Source of the DNA: Mycobacterium sp. SMC-4
GTDB taxonomy: Bacteria > Actinomycetota > Actinomycetes > Mycobacteriales > Mycobacteriaceae
Direction: 5' to 3'
DNA: 64,000 bases
NCBI RefSeq assembly: GCF_025263265.1
Contig: NZ_CP079869.1
Span: forward strand, 2,108,001-2,172,000
Shown one piece after another: positions 44,260 through 54,976 of this stretch. The stretch's first letter is position 1; every line of letters starts with the position of its first letter. The position numbers and the translations under genes were made by a program. A model generated the notes under the pieces. That model was given only the letters and a program-made list of their open reading frames with translations, made no database searches and was not told the DNA's origin.

Positions 44260-44717
44260 CCAAGACGCTGCTGATCGTGCACCACACGCCCAGCCCGCAC
44301 TGCCAGGAGATGCTCGAAGCGATCGTCTCCGGAGCGACCGATTCCGAGATCGTCGGTGTCGAGGTGCTTCGCCGGCCGGCGCTGACGGTCTCGCCGGTGG
44401 ACATGCTGGCGGCCGACGGCTACGTCCTGGGCACACCGGCGAACCTTGGGTACCTTTCCGGAGCGCTCAAGCACGCCTTTGACCAGTCGTACTATCAGCT
44501 GCTCGACACCAGCCGGGGCCGGCCTTTCGGTGTGTACATGCACGGCAACGAGGGCACCGAGGGGGCACAGCGCGCACTGGACGGCATCACCACCGGATTG
44601 GGTTGGGAGCGGGTCGCCGAGTCGGTGATCGTCTCAGGCAAGCCGACGGCGGCCGATATCGAAGCGTGCTGGAACCTCGGCGCCACAGTGGCCGCAACGG
44701 TGATGGGAGACCCGTGA
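44256..44717 (+). CDS. Flavodoxin-like NAD(P)H-dependent oxidoreductase (Rv2771c-like)
   Basis: A 153-residue protein with a flavodoxin-like fold: the N-terminal LLIVHHTPSPHCQEMLEAI replaces the typical FMN-phosphate loop, followed by DGYVLGTPANLGYLSGALKHAFDQSYY (about 55-81), which matches the WrbA/FMN reductase substrate-side loop. Likely a small FMN-binding quinone or flavin reductase. ATGA overlap with the preceding membrane protein gene. Position matches Rv2771c. Confidence 0.78.
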
Positions 44718-44738
44718 TCGGTCGTGGTCTTGACCGCG

Positions 44739-44756
44739 GTGCCGCACCGGCGGCAC
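44739..44756 (+). terminator. Possible terminator hairpin after the dapB operon
   Basis: GTGCCG/CGGCAC with a 6-nt loop, 22 bp after the flavodoxin-like gene. No T tract follows, and the next gene is 39 bp downstream on the same strand. Confidence 0.3.
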
Positions 44757-44794
44757 GCTGACTGCCACCGCTGATGGACTGACGGAGGAACCCG

Positions 44795-45250
44795 ATGCCC
44801 GGTATTGCTGAGATCGCCCTCGCCGGCGCGCCGGTCGCCGGTGGCGCGCTTCTGGGTTTGGCGGCCGGAAACCTGAAAGGCCCCGACATCCGCGGCAACA
44901 TCGCTGCGGACATGGACCTGCTGCAACGCCTGCCCGACGATCAGGTCCAGCGCCGCGCCGAACTGCAGCGCGTCATCGACCTGCGCATCGACGGGCTGAT
45001 CGCCGGCATCGACAAGAACCGAGAACTCCGTGAGATGGCGATGTCCTACCGGGGCAACTGGCGCGACATCGTGGTGTTCGTCTGCGCGATCCTGTTCACC
45101 ATCGTGTGGTGGAACGTCGACCATCACCGGACCAACTGGCTGGTGATGTTCGTCGTGCTGATCATGTTGTCCGTGCTGGCCGGCTTCTACGCGGCTCGCG
45201 GCGTTCTGGGCAGCCTGTCGGGCTACCTTCGCGCCCGCAGATCCCCTTAG
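44795..45250 (+). CDS. Two-TM conserved membrane protein
   Basis: A 151-residue protein. The first part is GAPVAGGALLGLAAGNLKG and a coiled, acidic helix (RGNIAADMDLLQRLPDDQVQRRAELQRVIDLRIDGLIAGIDK). Two transmembrane segments follow near residues 86-105 (DIVVFVCAILFTIVWWNV) and 110-131 (NWLVMFVVLIMLSVLAGFYAA). No function is known. GGAGGA lies 5-6 nt before ATG 44795. It converges on the dienelactone hydrolase gene with a 4-bp overlap. Confidence 0.78.
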   Translation: MPGIAEIALAGAPVAGGALLGLAAGNLKGPDIRGNIAADMDLLQRLPDDQVQRRAELQRVIDLRIDGLIAGIDKNRELREMAMSYRGNWRDIVVFVCAILFTIVWWNVDHHRTNWLVMFVVLIMLSVLAGFYAARGVLGSLSGYLRARRSP

Positions 45251-45984
45251 CTCAGGTGGGCAGCGAAAAACTCGCGGGTGGCGGCCCAGTGCCGCTCGGC
45301 CGCCTGCTCATCGAACGGCGCATTGTCGGGCACGGCGAACCCGTGCAGCGCGTCATACCACTCGATGGTGTGCTGCACGCCTGCGTCGCTGAATGCCTTG
45401 TCCAAGGTCTCGGCGTCGGACTTGGTGAAACCCCGATCATCGCGCGCCCCACCGATATACACCGCAGCTCGGATCTGCTCGGCGAACAGATGTGGGCTGT
45501 CGGCGTCCTCGGTCACCAGCCCGCCGCCGTGAAACGACATCGCCGCGGCGATTCGATCGGCCACCCGGCCGGCCACGATCAACGACGTCCGTCCCCCCAT
45601 GCAGTAGCCCGTTGTGCCGAAGGTGCTCCCGCGCACCTCCGGTCGCGCCGCCAGGTAGTCGAAGAACGCGTGCGCGTCGGCGGTCATCAGCTCGGGCGTC
45701 ACTTTCGACATCATCGAGAACAGCCGCTGCCGCTCCTGCGCGTCGGTGAACACCGTGTCCATCGAGAACGGCGCCCATCGACCCTCGCGGTAATACATAT
45801 CGGGAACGAGCACGGCGTACCCGAAGCCGGCGAGGCGGTCGGCCATCGTCCGGAACAGCTCCCGCGCGCCTCCGGCGTCGGGGTACATCACCACGGCGCG
45901 CCATGGACCGGGTCCGTCGGGGGTGTGCAGGCTGACCGGGCAGGAGCCGTCGGCGGTGCGGACGGCGTCGTTGATCGTCGGCAT
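45247..45984 (-). CDS. Dienelactone hydrolase family protein
   Basis: A 245-residue alpha/beta hydrolase of the DLH family. The nucleophile is the cysteine in GYCMGG (about 127-132), with the acid in GGARDDRGF (about 177-185) and the base in LHGFAVPD (about 212-219). In M. tuberculosis the positional match is Rv2765. Family members open enol-lactones or related esters; here the substrate is unknown. The ATG at 45984 is divergent from thyA with 41 bp between starts. Confidence 0.88.
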   Translation of the reverse strand: MPTINDAVRTADGSCPVSLHTPDGPGPWRAVVMYPDAGGARELFRTMADRLAGFGYAVLVPDMYYREGRWAPFSMDTVFTDAQERQRLFSMMSKVTPELMTADAHAFFDYLAARPEVRGSTFGTTGYCMGGRTSLIVAGRVADRIAAAMSFHGGGLVTEDADSPHLFAEQIRAAVYIGGARDDRGFTKSDAETLDKAFSDAGVQHTIEWYDALHGFAVPDNAPFDEQAAERHWAATREFFAAHLS

Positions 45985-46013
45985 GGTTCTAGTTCTACTC
46001 CTGGTGTCCCACG

Positions 46014-46019
46014 TAAGCT
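46014..46019 (+). promoter_or_regulatory. Leaderless -10 element for thyA
   Basis: TAAGCT, 6 nt before the GTG at 46026. Confidence 0.45.
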
Positions 46020-46025
46020 GACCAG

Positions 46026-46826
46026 GTGCCGATCGCCACGCCTTATGAGGACTTGCTGCGCCTGGTGCTCGACACCGGTGTCGCCAAATCGGACCGGACC
46101 GGAACCGGGACCCACAGCGTGTTCGGCCATCAGATGCGTTACGACCTCACCGCGGGTTTTCCGCTGATCACCACCAAGAAGGTGCACACCAAGTCGGTGA
46201 TCTATGAGTTGCTGTGGTTCTTGCGCGGCGACTCCAATGTGCGCTGGCTGCAGGAGCACGGCGTCACGATCTGGGACGAATGGGCCTCGCCGACGGGCGA
46301 TCTGGGCCCCGTCTACGGTGTGCAGTGGCGGTCCTGGCCGACCCCGTCCGGGGATCACATCGACCAGATCAGTGCCGCTCTTGAGCTGCTGCGCCGTGAT
46401 CCCGACTCCCGCCGCAACATCGTCTCGGCGTGGAATGTCGGGGAAATCCCGCAGATGGCGCTGCCGCCCTGTCACGCGTTCTTTCAGTTCTACGTCGCCG
46501 ACGGACGCTTGTCGTGCCAGCTGTACCAGCGCAGCGCCGATCTGTTCCTCGGGGTACCGTTCAACATCGCCAGCTACGCGTTGCTCACCCACATGATGGC
46601 CGCCCAGGCCGGCCTTTCGGTGGGGGAGTTCATCTGGACCGGAGGGGACTGTCACATCTACGACAACCATGTCGAACAGGTCACCGAACAACTGTCACGC
46701 GAACCGCGTCGGTATCCTGAACTTGTTCTTGGGCAACGTGATTCGATCTTCGACTACACCTACGACGACGTGGTGATCAAGAATTATGATCCACACCCCG
46801 CGATCAAGGCCCCGGTGGCGGTGTGA
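46026..46826 (+). CDS. thyA: Thymidylate synthase ThyA
   Basis: A 266-residue folate-dependent enzyme converting dUMP to dTMP with methylene-THF, yielding DHF. Signature blocks: [20 protein letters not shown] (about 22-41), the catalytic cysteine in [14 protein letters not shown] (about 142-155), [21 protein letters not shown] (about 164-184) and the terminal IKAPVAV. GTG start overlaps nothing upstream; the stop overlaps the dfrA GTG. The genome also encodes ThyX at 50.8 kb. Confidence 0.97.
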   Translation: MPIATPYEDLLRLVLDTGVAKSDRTGTGTHSVFGHQMRYDLTAGFPLITTKKVHTKSVIYELLWFLRGDSNVRWLQEHGVTIWDEWASPTGDLGPVYGVQWRSWPTPSGDHIDQISAALELLRRDPDSRRNIVSAWNVGEIPQMALPPCHAFFQFYVADGRLSCQLYQRSADLFLGVPFNIASYALLTHMMAAQAGLSVGEFIWTGGDCHIYDNHVEQVTEQLSREPRRYPELVLGQRDSIFDYTYDDVVIKNYDPHPAIKAPVAV

Positions 46827-47302
46827 GCCTGGGTTTGATCTGGGCGCAGTCGACATCGGGAGTCATCGGTCGAGGCGGCGCCATCCCGTGGCGGCTCCCC
46901 GAGGATCTGGCCCGGTTCAAGGAACTCACCATGGGCCACACCGTCATCATGGGGCGGTTGACCTGGGAATCGTTGCCCGCCTCGGTGCGGCCGCTGCCGG
47001 GACGGCGCAGTGTGGTGGTCAGCCGAACGGCCGACTACCGGGCCGAGGGCGCCGAGGTGGTGACCGACCTGCAGGATGCGCCGCTCGGTGACGCCTGGGT
47101 GATCGGCGGTGCGCAGATCTACGGATTGGCCATGCCGATGGCCACCCGGTGCGAGATCACCGAGGTCGACGTCGACCTGCGCCGGGAGGACCACGACGTG
47201 CTCGCGCCGGTGCTCGACGAAGCCTGGACCGGCACCGAAGGTGCGTGGCAGGACAGCGCTTCGGGGCTGCGGTATCGGTTCTACAGCTTCGTCCGGACGT
47301 GA
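46823..47302 (+). CDS. dfrA: Dihydrofolate reductase
   Basis: A 159-residue NADPH-dependent reductase that restores THF after ThyA. Motifs: [35 protein letters not shown] (Trp and Asp of the active site), [12 protein letters not shown] (about 41-52), VVVSRT (about 61-66) and [13 protein letters not shown] (about 92-104). Translationally coupled to thyA (GTGA overlap) and to the next gene in the same way. Confidence 0.96.
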   Translation: MSLGLIWAQSTSGVIGRGGAIPWRLPEDLARFKELTMGHTVIMGRLTWESLPASVRPLPGRRSVVVSRTADYRAEGAEVVTDLQDAPLGDAWVIGGAQIYGLAMPMATRCEITEVDVDLRREDHDVLAPVLDEAWTGTEGAWQDSASGLRYRFYSFVRT

Positions 47303-48501
47303 CGCTGACCCTAGCGCAGGCACGCCGTATTGCCGTGGCAGCACAGGGTTTCCACGAAGCCAAGCCCGCCGGCGCGGTCACCCGCGCCCACCTCAAGCGG
47401 CTGATTGCGCGGGTGCAGGTCCTGCAATTGGACTCGGTGTCGGTGTCGGTACGCGCGCACTACGCACCGGTGTTCAGTCGGTTGGGGCCCTATGACCGCA
47501 ATCTGCTCGACCGTGCGGCGTGGAGCCACTCGCCGCGGTCACCTCGGCTGCTCGTGGAGTATTGGGCCCACGAGGCTGCGCTGATGGCCGTCGATGACTG
47601 GCCCCTGCTGCGGTGGCGGATGCGCGAGTACACCCACGGCCGCTGGGGGGCCGAGATCGTCAAGCGCAACGCCAAGCTGGCCGAGGATGTCGTCGCCGCG
47701 GTCACGGTGCTCGGCCCGTCCACCGCCGGACAGATCGAGGCATACCTGGAGGCAGAACCGCGCGGCCGCAAGGGTCCGTGGTGGGATCGCAGTGACACCA
47801 AATGGGTTGCCGAGGCGCTGTGGTCATCCGGCGTGCTCACCACGGCCACCCGAGTCGGCTTCGCCCGGCACTATGACCTGACCGAGCGTGTGCTGCCCGC
47901 CGATGTGGTGCACCGCCAGGTCGAAGACGACGAAGCCATTCGCGCACTGGTGCTGCGCGCCGCCACCGCACTCGGCGTGGCCACCGAAGCCGACCTGCGC
48001 GACTATTTCCGGCTCAGCGCCCGGCAGGTCAAACCTGCCCTTGCCGCACTGGTTGCCGACGGCGAGCTCGAACCCGTTGATGTCGAGAGCTGGAGCACAC
48101 CGGCCTATCTGAGGGTGGGACAGTCGATTCCGCGCCGTGACCGCGGAACTGCCCTGTTGTGCCCGTTCGATCCGTTGATCTTCTTCCGACCCCGGGTGGA
48201 GCGGTTGTTCGGATTCTTTTACCGCTTGGAGATTTATACCCCGGCGCCACGCCGCCAGTTCGGCTACTACGTCTGGCCGTTCCTGCTCGACGGCACACTC
48301 GTGGGCCGGGTGGACTTGAAGCGCACCGGGGACGCCCTACACGTTGTCGGCGCCTTCGGCGAGAATGGGGTCGACACGGCGCGGGTGGCCGCAGCGCTGG
48401 CCGGCGAACTGCGCGCCATGGCCGACTGGTTGACGGTTGGCGACGTGACGGTAGGGGAGCGCGGCGACCTGGTCGATGCGCTCAGACGTTTGTTGGTGTG
48501 A
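47299..48501 (+). CDS. YcaQ-like DNA glycosylase (HTH_42/DUF1006 family)
   Basis: A 400-residue winged-helix-repeat protein of the AlkZ/YcaQ family of DNA glycosylases, which unhook interstrand crosslinks or remove bulky alkyl lesions. The catalytic segment is [15 protein letters not shown] with a Q-x-D motif (Q43-L44-D45), the arrangement of the YcaQ/AlkX branch rather than the Q-x-Q of AlkZ. A later [17 protein letters not shown] and [23 protein letters not shown] winged helix are visible. The C terminus is a beta-rich subdomain ([29 protein letters not shown], here [21 protein letters not shown]). GTG start overlaps the dfrA stop. Its operon membership links it to thymidylate/folate supply. 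Confidence 0.85.
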   Translation: MTLTLAQARRIAVAAQGFHEAKPAGAVTRAHLKRLIARVQVLQLDSVSVSVRAHYAPVFSRLGPYDRNLLDRAAWSHSPRSPRLLVEYWAHEAALMAVDDWPLLRWRMREYTHGRWGAEIVKRNAKLAEDVVAAVTVLGPSTAGQIEAYLEAEPRGRKGPWWDRSDTKWVAEALWSSGVLTTATRVGFARHYDLTERVLPADVVHRQVEDDEAIRALVLRAATALGVATEADLRDYFRLSARQVKPALAALVADGELEPVDVESWSTPAYLRVGQSIPRRDRGTALLCPFDPLIFFRPRVERLFGFFYRLEIYTPAPRRQFGYYVWPFLLDGTLVGRVDLKRTGDALHVVGAFGENGVDTARVAAALAGELRAMADWLTVGDVTVGERGDLVDALRRLLV

Positions 48502-48517
48502 CAGCGAGGTGGTGGCG

Positions 48518-49600
48518 GTGATCCGCGGGTGGTGGAGCCAAGCCGACCAGTTCGACTGGTTCACGGTCTACCTCCGCGACCGCGGACTCCAGCAGCGCTG
48601 GCGGTTGGCCACCTTCGGTGTCACAGCGCTGCTGGCAGCACTGCCGATCGTGTTGCTGGGCAGCCCAGCCGGCCCAGATCACCTGCTGACCCGATCGGTG
48701 GCGATCGCGTCCGCGGTGTGCGCTTTGGCCGCCTCGGTGGTGTGGCTGCGGCGGTGGCCGACGCGCAACCAGTCGCTGGCCTACAACGTGGTGTGCTCGA
48801 TGTGTATCGCCGCGACGTGCCTGGCGCTGTCGAACCCGTACGCCGGGTTGAACGGTGGCGTGCTCTTCGCCGCCGTCGGCGGTCTGCTCGCCTACTTCCA
48901 TGCGCTGGGCCATATGTTGTTCAACCTCAGTCTCGCGGTGGTGTGCTCGGCCATCACCGCGACTCGACTGCTGAGCGCGACCGGGGACGTGGGGCTGACC
49001 GCCTCGTCTCTGATGATCGTGCTCGCCCTCAACCTCGGTGTGCCGTTCGGTATCCAGGCGCTGGTCCACACGCTGCGCATCGACCTGCGCAACTCTGACC
49101 GCGATTCGCTGACCGGGTTGCTCGATCGGCGCGGCTTCTACAACGCGGTCTACGAGCTGACCGTCAACCGTCCGACCGGCGGGTGCCTGAACGTGACGAT
49201 GGTGGACCTGGACCAGTTCAAGAAGATCAACGACAATCACGGCCACGCCGCGGGAGACCGGGTGCTCGTCGACGTCGCCACCGTGCTGCGGCAGAATGCC
49301 CGTCCCGACGCGATACTCGGCAGGCTCGGTGGCGAGGAGTTCGTGATCGCCGACACCGCTGATCCCTCCCACCATGCGGCCACCATCGAGCGTATCCGGG
49401 TGGGGATCGAGGCCTCGCCCGTCAGTGTCACGGCGAGCTTCGGCACCTGTACCGTGCCCGCCGACGCCGTGCTGGCCCGGCAGCACCCGGGGTTCGTCGA
49501 AACGCTCATCCAGGTCGCCGATGTGGCGATGTATCGGTCCAAGCGGGCCGGCGGAAACCGTATCGAACACCAACAGCTGGATCGTCTCGCGTCGGAATGA
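48518..49600 (+). CDS. Membrane-bound diguanylate cyclase (GGDEF domain)
   Basis: A 360-residue protein. The N-terminal half has about six transmembrane segments (first near residues 28-47). The C-terminal GGDEF domain begins with DLRNSDRDSLTGLLDRRGFYNAV (about 189-211), includes MVDLDQFKKINDNHGHAAGDRVL and has the active-site GGEEF near residue 270, so it should make c-di-GMP from GTP. A canonical RxxD inhibitory site is not seen before GGEEF (ARPD has the wrong spacing). GTG at 48518 is chosen because GAGG lies 8 nt upstream; longer forms from ATG 48476 would overlap the glycosylase gene. No EAL domain is present in this window. Confidence 0.87.
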   Translation: MIRGWWSQADQFDWFTVYLRDRGLQQRWRLATFGVTALLAALPIVLLGSPAGPDHLLTRSVAIASAVCALAASVVWLRRWPTRNQSLAYNVVCSMCIAATCLALSNPYAGLNGGVLFAAVGGLLAYFHALGHMLFNLSLAVVCSAITATRLLSATGDVGLTASSLMIVLALNLGVPFGIQALVHTLRIDLRNSDRDSLTGLLDRRGFYNAVYELTVNRPTGGCLNVTMVDLDQFKKINDNHGHAAGDRVLVDVATVLRQNARPDAILGRLGGEEFVIADTADPSHHAATIERIRVGIEASPVSVTASFGTCTVPADAVLARQHPGFVETLIQVADVAMYRSKRAGGNRIEHQQLDRLASE

Positions 49601-49636
49601 CCGGTCGGTATCGGGCGGCCCTGGTTGACTGATGCC

Positions 49637-50536
49637 ATGGACGTCTTGCGCACCCCCGAGGAGCGTTTCACCGATCTGCCCGGGTTCGCCTTCGCGCCGC
49701 ACTACGTCGAGATCGGCGGCCTGCGCATGCACTATGTCGACGAAGGCCCGCGCAGTGCTGCGGTGGTGCTGTTGCTGCACGGGGAGCCGTCGTGGAGTTA
49801 CCTGTACCGCACCATGATCCCCGTGCTCGTCGAGGCCGGGCTGCGTGCCGTGGCGATCGACCTCGTCGGATTCGGCCGCAGCGACAAGCCGACGCGGCGG
49901 CAGGACTACACCTACCAGGCGCACGTGGACTGGACGTGGGCCGCGATCGAGGCGATCGGGCTGTCCGAGATAACCCTGGTGTGTCAAGACTGGGGCGGGC
50001 TGATCGGCTTGCGGCTGGTCGGGGAACACTCCGATCGATTCGCCCGAGTCGTGGCCGCCAACACCACGCTGCCGACCGGCGATCAACATCCCGGCGAGGC
50101 GTTTCTGGCCTGGCAGCGGTTCAGTCAGCAGACCCCGGACTTTCCGGTCGGCACGATTGTCGACGGCGGCTGCGTGTCGACGTTGCCGCCGGAGGTCATC
50201 GCCGCCTACGACGCCCCGTTTCCCGACGACTCGTACAAGGCCGGCGCCCGGCAGTTCCCGACATTGGTGCCCACCAGCCCCGACGACCCGGCCGCCGAGG
50301 CGAACCGGGCGGCATGGACAGAGCTGCGCCGGTTCGAGCGGCCGTTTCTGTGTGCTTTCTCCGATTCCGACCCCATCACCCGCGGCGCCGACGCGCCGCT
50401 GCGCAAGCTGATCCCCGGCGCGGCCGGTCAGGCACACACGACCATCGTCGGCGGCGGGCATTTCCTGCAGGAGGACAAAGGGCCCGAACTCGCGGCGGTC
50501 GTCGTCGACTTCATCGGTGCGACCCCAACCGGCTAG
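49637..50536 (+). CDS. Haloalkane dehalogenase
   Basis: A 299-residue alpha/beta hydrolase starting MDVLRTPEERF, closely resembling mycobacterial dehalogenases (Rv2296/DhmA type). The nucleophile is the Asp of VCQDWGG (about 115-121), the oxyanion Glu/Trp pair is HGEPSWSYLYRTM, and the base is the His of GGHFLQED (about 274-281). It replaces halogen by hydroxyl in haloalkanes. ATG 49637 rather than the TTG at 49625 is supported by family starts. A cap-domain insert (LPTGDQHPGEAFLAWQRFSQQTPDFP) is present. It stands alone upstream of the vapC-like remnant. Confidence 0.9.
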   Translation: MDVLRTPEERFTDLPGFAFAPHYVEIGGLRMHYVDEGPRSAAVVLLLHGEPSWSYLYRTMIPVLVEAGLRAVAIDLVGFGRSDKPTRRQDYTYQAHVDWTWAAIEAIGLSEITLVCQDWGGLIGLRLVGEHSDRFARVVAANTTLPTGDQHPGEAFLAWQRFSQQTPDFPVGTIVDGGCVSTLPPEVIAAYDAPFPDDSYKAGARQFPTLVPTSPDDPAAEANRAAWTELRRFERPFLCAFSDSDPITRGADAPLRKLIPGAAGQAHTTIVGGGHFLQEDKGPELAAVVVDFIGATPTG

Positions 50537-50570
50537 CGCCACTTCAGCGCTGCAGCGCTATGGCTGCGTC

Positions 50571-50736
50571 CGTCACCGCTATCCTCATGCGGGCGAATTA
50601 GCAAGCTGCGCATGGTTATGGCGGGAGAACCTGTCCTTTTACGATACGCTCTACGCCGCGCTGGCGCAGTACCTGACCGTGCCAGCGCTGACCAGCGACG
50701 CGCGTCTGGCGGCTGCTCCCGGGCCGCCGCCCGACC
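50571..50736 (+). pseudogene. Remnant of a VapC-type PIN-domain toxin gene
   Basis: In one plus-strand frame (phase of 50571), about 55 codons read RYPHAGELA, then CAWLWRENLSFYDTLYAALA and VPALTSDARLAAAPG. This matches the C-terminal end of VapC toxins, including the FYDALYVALAE and LLTxDxRLA signatures. The N-terminal half with the first acidic residues is missing, there is no start codon at the right place and no stop after the homologous part; the frame simply runs on into thyX. A vapBC pair is known in this neighbourhood in M. tuberculosis (Rv2757c/2758c). It is best read as a decayed remnant. Confidence 0.6.
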
Positions 50737-50742
50737 GCGCGT

Positions 50743-50748
50743 TAGGCT
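50743..50748 (+). promoter_or_regulatory. Leaderless -10 element for thyX
   Basis: TAGGCT, 6 nt before the GTG at 50755. Confidence 0.5.
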
Positions 50749-50754
50749 CGGCCG

Positions 50755-52462
<1,708 letters not shown>

Positions 52463-52471
52463 CGGGGGCCA

Positions 52472-54148
52472 GTGGACGCCGCTCTGACACCACCGGGACC
52501 GCTGGATCCCGCGGGCCTACGGGTGACCGCGCTGGGCGGTATCGGTGAGATCGGCCGCAATATGACGGTCTTCGAGCACCTCGGCCGGCTGTTGATCGTC
52601 GACTGCGGTGTGCTTTTCCCCACCCATGACGAACCCGGTGTGGATCTGATCCTGCCCGACCTGCGCCACGTCGATCACCGCCTCGACGACGTCGAAGCGG
52701 TGATCGTGACCCATGCCCACGAAGACCACATCGGGGCCATTCCGTTCCTGCTGAAGATGCGGCCCGACATCCCGATCGTCGGCTCCAAGTTCACCCTTGC
52801 GCTGGTGGCCGAGAAGTGCCGCGAGCATCGCATCAAGCCGGTCTTCGTCGAGGTGGCCGAGCGCCAGAGCAGTACCCACGGCGTCTTCGAGTGCGAGTAC
52901 TTCGCGGTCAACCACTCGATTCCGGGGTGTCTGGCGGTCGGGATCCACACCGGTGCCGGGACTGTGCTGCATACCGGTGACATCAAGCTCGACCAGCTCC
53001 CCCTCGACGGTAGGCCGACGGACCTGCCAGGCATGTCGCGGCTCGGCGATGCGGGGGTGGACCTGTTCCTGTGCGATTCGACCAATTCCGAGATCCCTGG
53101 AGTCGGGCCGTCGGAGAGCGAGGTCGGCCCGGCACTGCACCGCTTGATCCGTGGCGCACAAGGGCGGGTGATCGTGGCCTGTTTCGCCTCCAATGTCGAC
53201 CGGGTGCAGCAGATCATCGACGCCGCGGTGGCCCTCGGGCGCCGGGTGTCCTTTGTCGGGCGATCGATGGTGCGCAACATGGGCATCGCTCGGGAACTCG
53301 GATACCTGCGGGTGGCCGACGATGATGTGCTCGACATCGGCGCTGCCGAGATGATGCCGGCCGACCGGGTCGTGCTGATCACCACCGGCACCCAAGGCGA
53401 ACCGATGGCGGCCCTGTCGCGGATGTCGCGCGGGGAACATCGCAGCATCACCCTCACCGACGGGGACCTGATCGTCTTGTCGTCGTCGCTGATCCCCGGC
53501 AACGAGGAAGCCGTGTTCGGGGTGATCGACGCGCTGGCCAAGATCGGTGCCCGGGTAGTGACCAATCAACAAGCGCGGGTGCATGTTTCGGGTCACGCCT
53601 ACGCGGGAGAGTTGCTGTTTCTGTACAACGGTGTTCGGCCACGCAACGTCATGCCGGTGCACGGCACCTGGCGAATGTTGCGCGCCAACGCGGCGCTGGC
53701 TGCGCGCACCGGCGTGCCCGAGGAGAACATCGTGCTCGCCGAGAACGGTGTCAGTGTCGACCTCGTCGGCGGCCGGGCCCGCGTCGCAGGTGCCGTGCCG
53801 GTGGGCAAGGTGTTCGTCGACGGGTTGGTCACCGGCGACGTCGGTGACGCGACGCTGGGTGAACGGCTGATCCTGTCCTCGGGTTTCGTCGCGGTGACGG
53901 TCGTCGTGCGGCGCGGCACCGGGACCCCGGCCGCGCCCGCACATCTGTACTCCCGCGGGTTCTCCGAGGACCCCAAGGCGCTGGAACCGGTTGCGCGAAG
54001 GGTGGAAGCGGAGCTGGAAAACCTTGCCAGCCAGAACATCACCGACCCGGCACGGGTCGCGCAGGCGGTTCGGCGCACCGTCGGCAAGTGGGTGGGGGAG
54101 ACCTACCGGCGGCAGCCGATGATCGTGCCGACGGTCATCGAGATCTGA
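52472..54148 (+). CDS. rnj: Ribonuclease J
   Basis: A 558-residue metallo-beta-lactamase/beta-CASP ribonuclease with 5'-3' exo- and endonuclease activity. The zinc motif is VTHAHEDHIGAIPF (about residues 76-89); H in FAVNHSIPG (about 150) and HTGDIKLD (about 174); beta-CASP VIVACFASNVDRVQ (about 233-246), and NRxQARVHVSGHAY (about 367-380). GTG start at 52472, 9 bp after dapA. It probably works with PNPase in RNA decay. Confidence 0.95.
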   Translation: MDAALTPPGPLDPAGLRVTALGGIGEIGRNMTVFEHLGRLLIVDCGVLFPTHDEPGVDLILPDLRHVDHRLDDVEAVIVTHAHEDHIGAIPFLLKMRPDIPIVGSKFTLALVAEKCREHRIKPVFVEVAERQSSTHGVFECEYFAVNHSIPGCLAVGIHTGAGTVLHTGDIKLDQLPLDGRPTDLPGMSRLGDAGVDLFLCDSTNSEIPGVGPSESEVGPALHRLIRGAQGRVIVACFASNVDRVQQIIDAAVALGRRVSFVGRSMVRNMGIARELGYLRVADDDVLDIGAAEMMPADRVVLITTGTQGEPMAALSRMSRGEHRSITLTDGDLIVLSSSLIPGNEEAVFGVIDALAKIGARVVTNQQARVHVSGHAYAGELLFLYNGVRPRNVMPVHGTWRMLRANAALAARTGVPEENIVLAENGVSVDLVGGRARVAGAVPVGKVFVDGLVTGDVGDATLGERLILSSGFVAVTVVVRRGTGTPAAPAHLYSRGFSEDPKALEPVARRVEAELENLASQNITDPARVAQAVRRTVGKWVGETYRRQPMIVPTVIEI

Positions 54149-54154
54149 CCGGCT

Positions 54155-54823
54155 TCAGACCGCCTCGAGCCGGTAACCGAGACCGCGCATGGTGACGAAC
54201 CGGTGTGCGCCGAGTTTGCGTCGCAGATAACGCACGTAGACGTCGACGACGTTGGATCCGGGCTCGTGACTGTGCCCCCACACCTGACGCAGCAGCTGCT
54301 CACGGGTCAGCACCTGGCCCGGGTGGCGCAGGAACGTCTCGGCCAGCGCACACTCGCGCGCCGACAGGTCGACGACGTACTCGCCCACATGGGCACGCCG
54401 GGTGCGCAGGTCCAGCCGGAGATCACCGTACTTGAGCTCGGTGATCTCGCGAGGTCGAGCCATGGCCAGATGGCGGCGAACCCGGGACAACAACTCGTCG
54501 AAGCGGAACGGTTTACCGAGGCAGTCGTCGGCGCCGCTGGCCATGCTCACGCTGAAGTCGGCCGGGTTGGTGCGCGAGGACAACATGATCACCGGGATCG
54601 GGTTGCCCTCCTGGCGCAGCCGCCGTAACACGGTCAGACCATCCATTTTCGGCAAACCGATGTCGAGGATCAGCAGATCGGCTCTGCCGCGCCGGGCCGA
54701 GGTATAGGCCGACGGACCGTCTGCGACCACGGTCGCGGAGAAGCCGTGCGTTTCGAGGCCACGCTTGACGAACGTCGAGATTCGAGGCTCGTCCTCGGCG
54801 ATCACCACTGCGGATGCGGCCAT
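54155..54823 (-). CDS. OmpR-family response regulator (orphan)
   Basis: A 222-residue regulator with a receiver domain (VVIAEDEPRISTFVKRGL; phosphoacceptor Asp in LLILDIGLPKMDG at about 54; Ser in VIMLSSR; Lys in CLGKPF at about 104) and a C-terminal winged helix (LTREQLLRQVWGHSHEPGSNVVDVYVRYLRRKLG, about 171-204). No histidine kinase gene adjoins it, so its partner is encoded elsewhere. It converges on rnj with 6 bp between stops. The target genes are unknown. Confidence 0.92.
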   Translation of the reverse strand: MAASAVVIAEDEPRISTFVKRGLETHGFSATVVADGPSAYTSARRGRADLLILDIGLPKMDGLTVLRRLRQEGNPIPVIMLSSRTNPADFSVSMASGADDCLGKPFRFDELLSRVRRHLAMARPREITELKYGDLRLDLRTRRAHVGEYVVDLSARECALAETFLRHPGQVLTREQLLRQVWGHSHEPGSNVVDVYVRYLRRKLGAHRFVTMRGLGYRLEAV

Positions 54824-54976
54824 GTGACCTCAGAAACTTCACCCATGACGTGACCCCCGTGGACGACGTGTGTGCCTACCTGTCCCGGGGCCAGGTGTGC
54901 CCCAGAACACCTGACCGCCCGTCCCAATCGTACGCCGATTACGCCAATACGCTGGTCAAACGGTGGTGTGAAGTGC

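Noticed and set aside
44718..44794. Small RNA or riboswitch between the flavodoxin-like and two-TM genes
   Set aside because: Only one short G/C hairpin without a T tract; too little to support an RNA gene.
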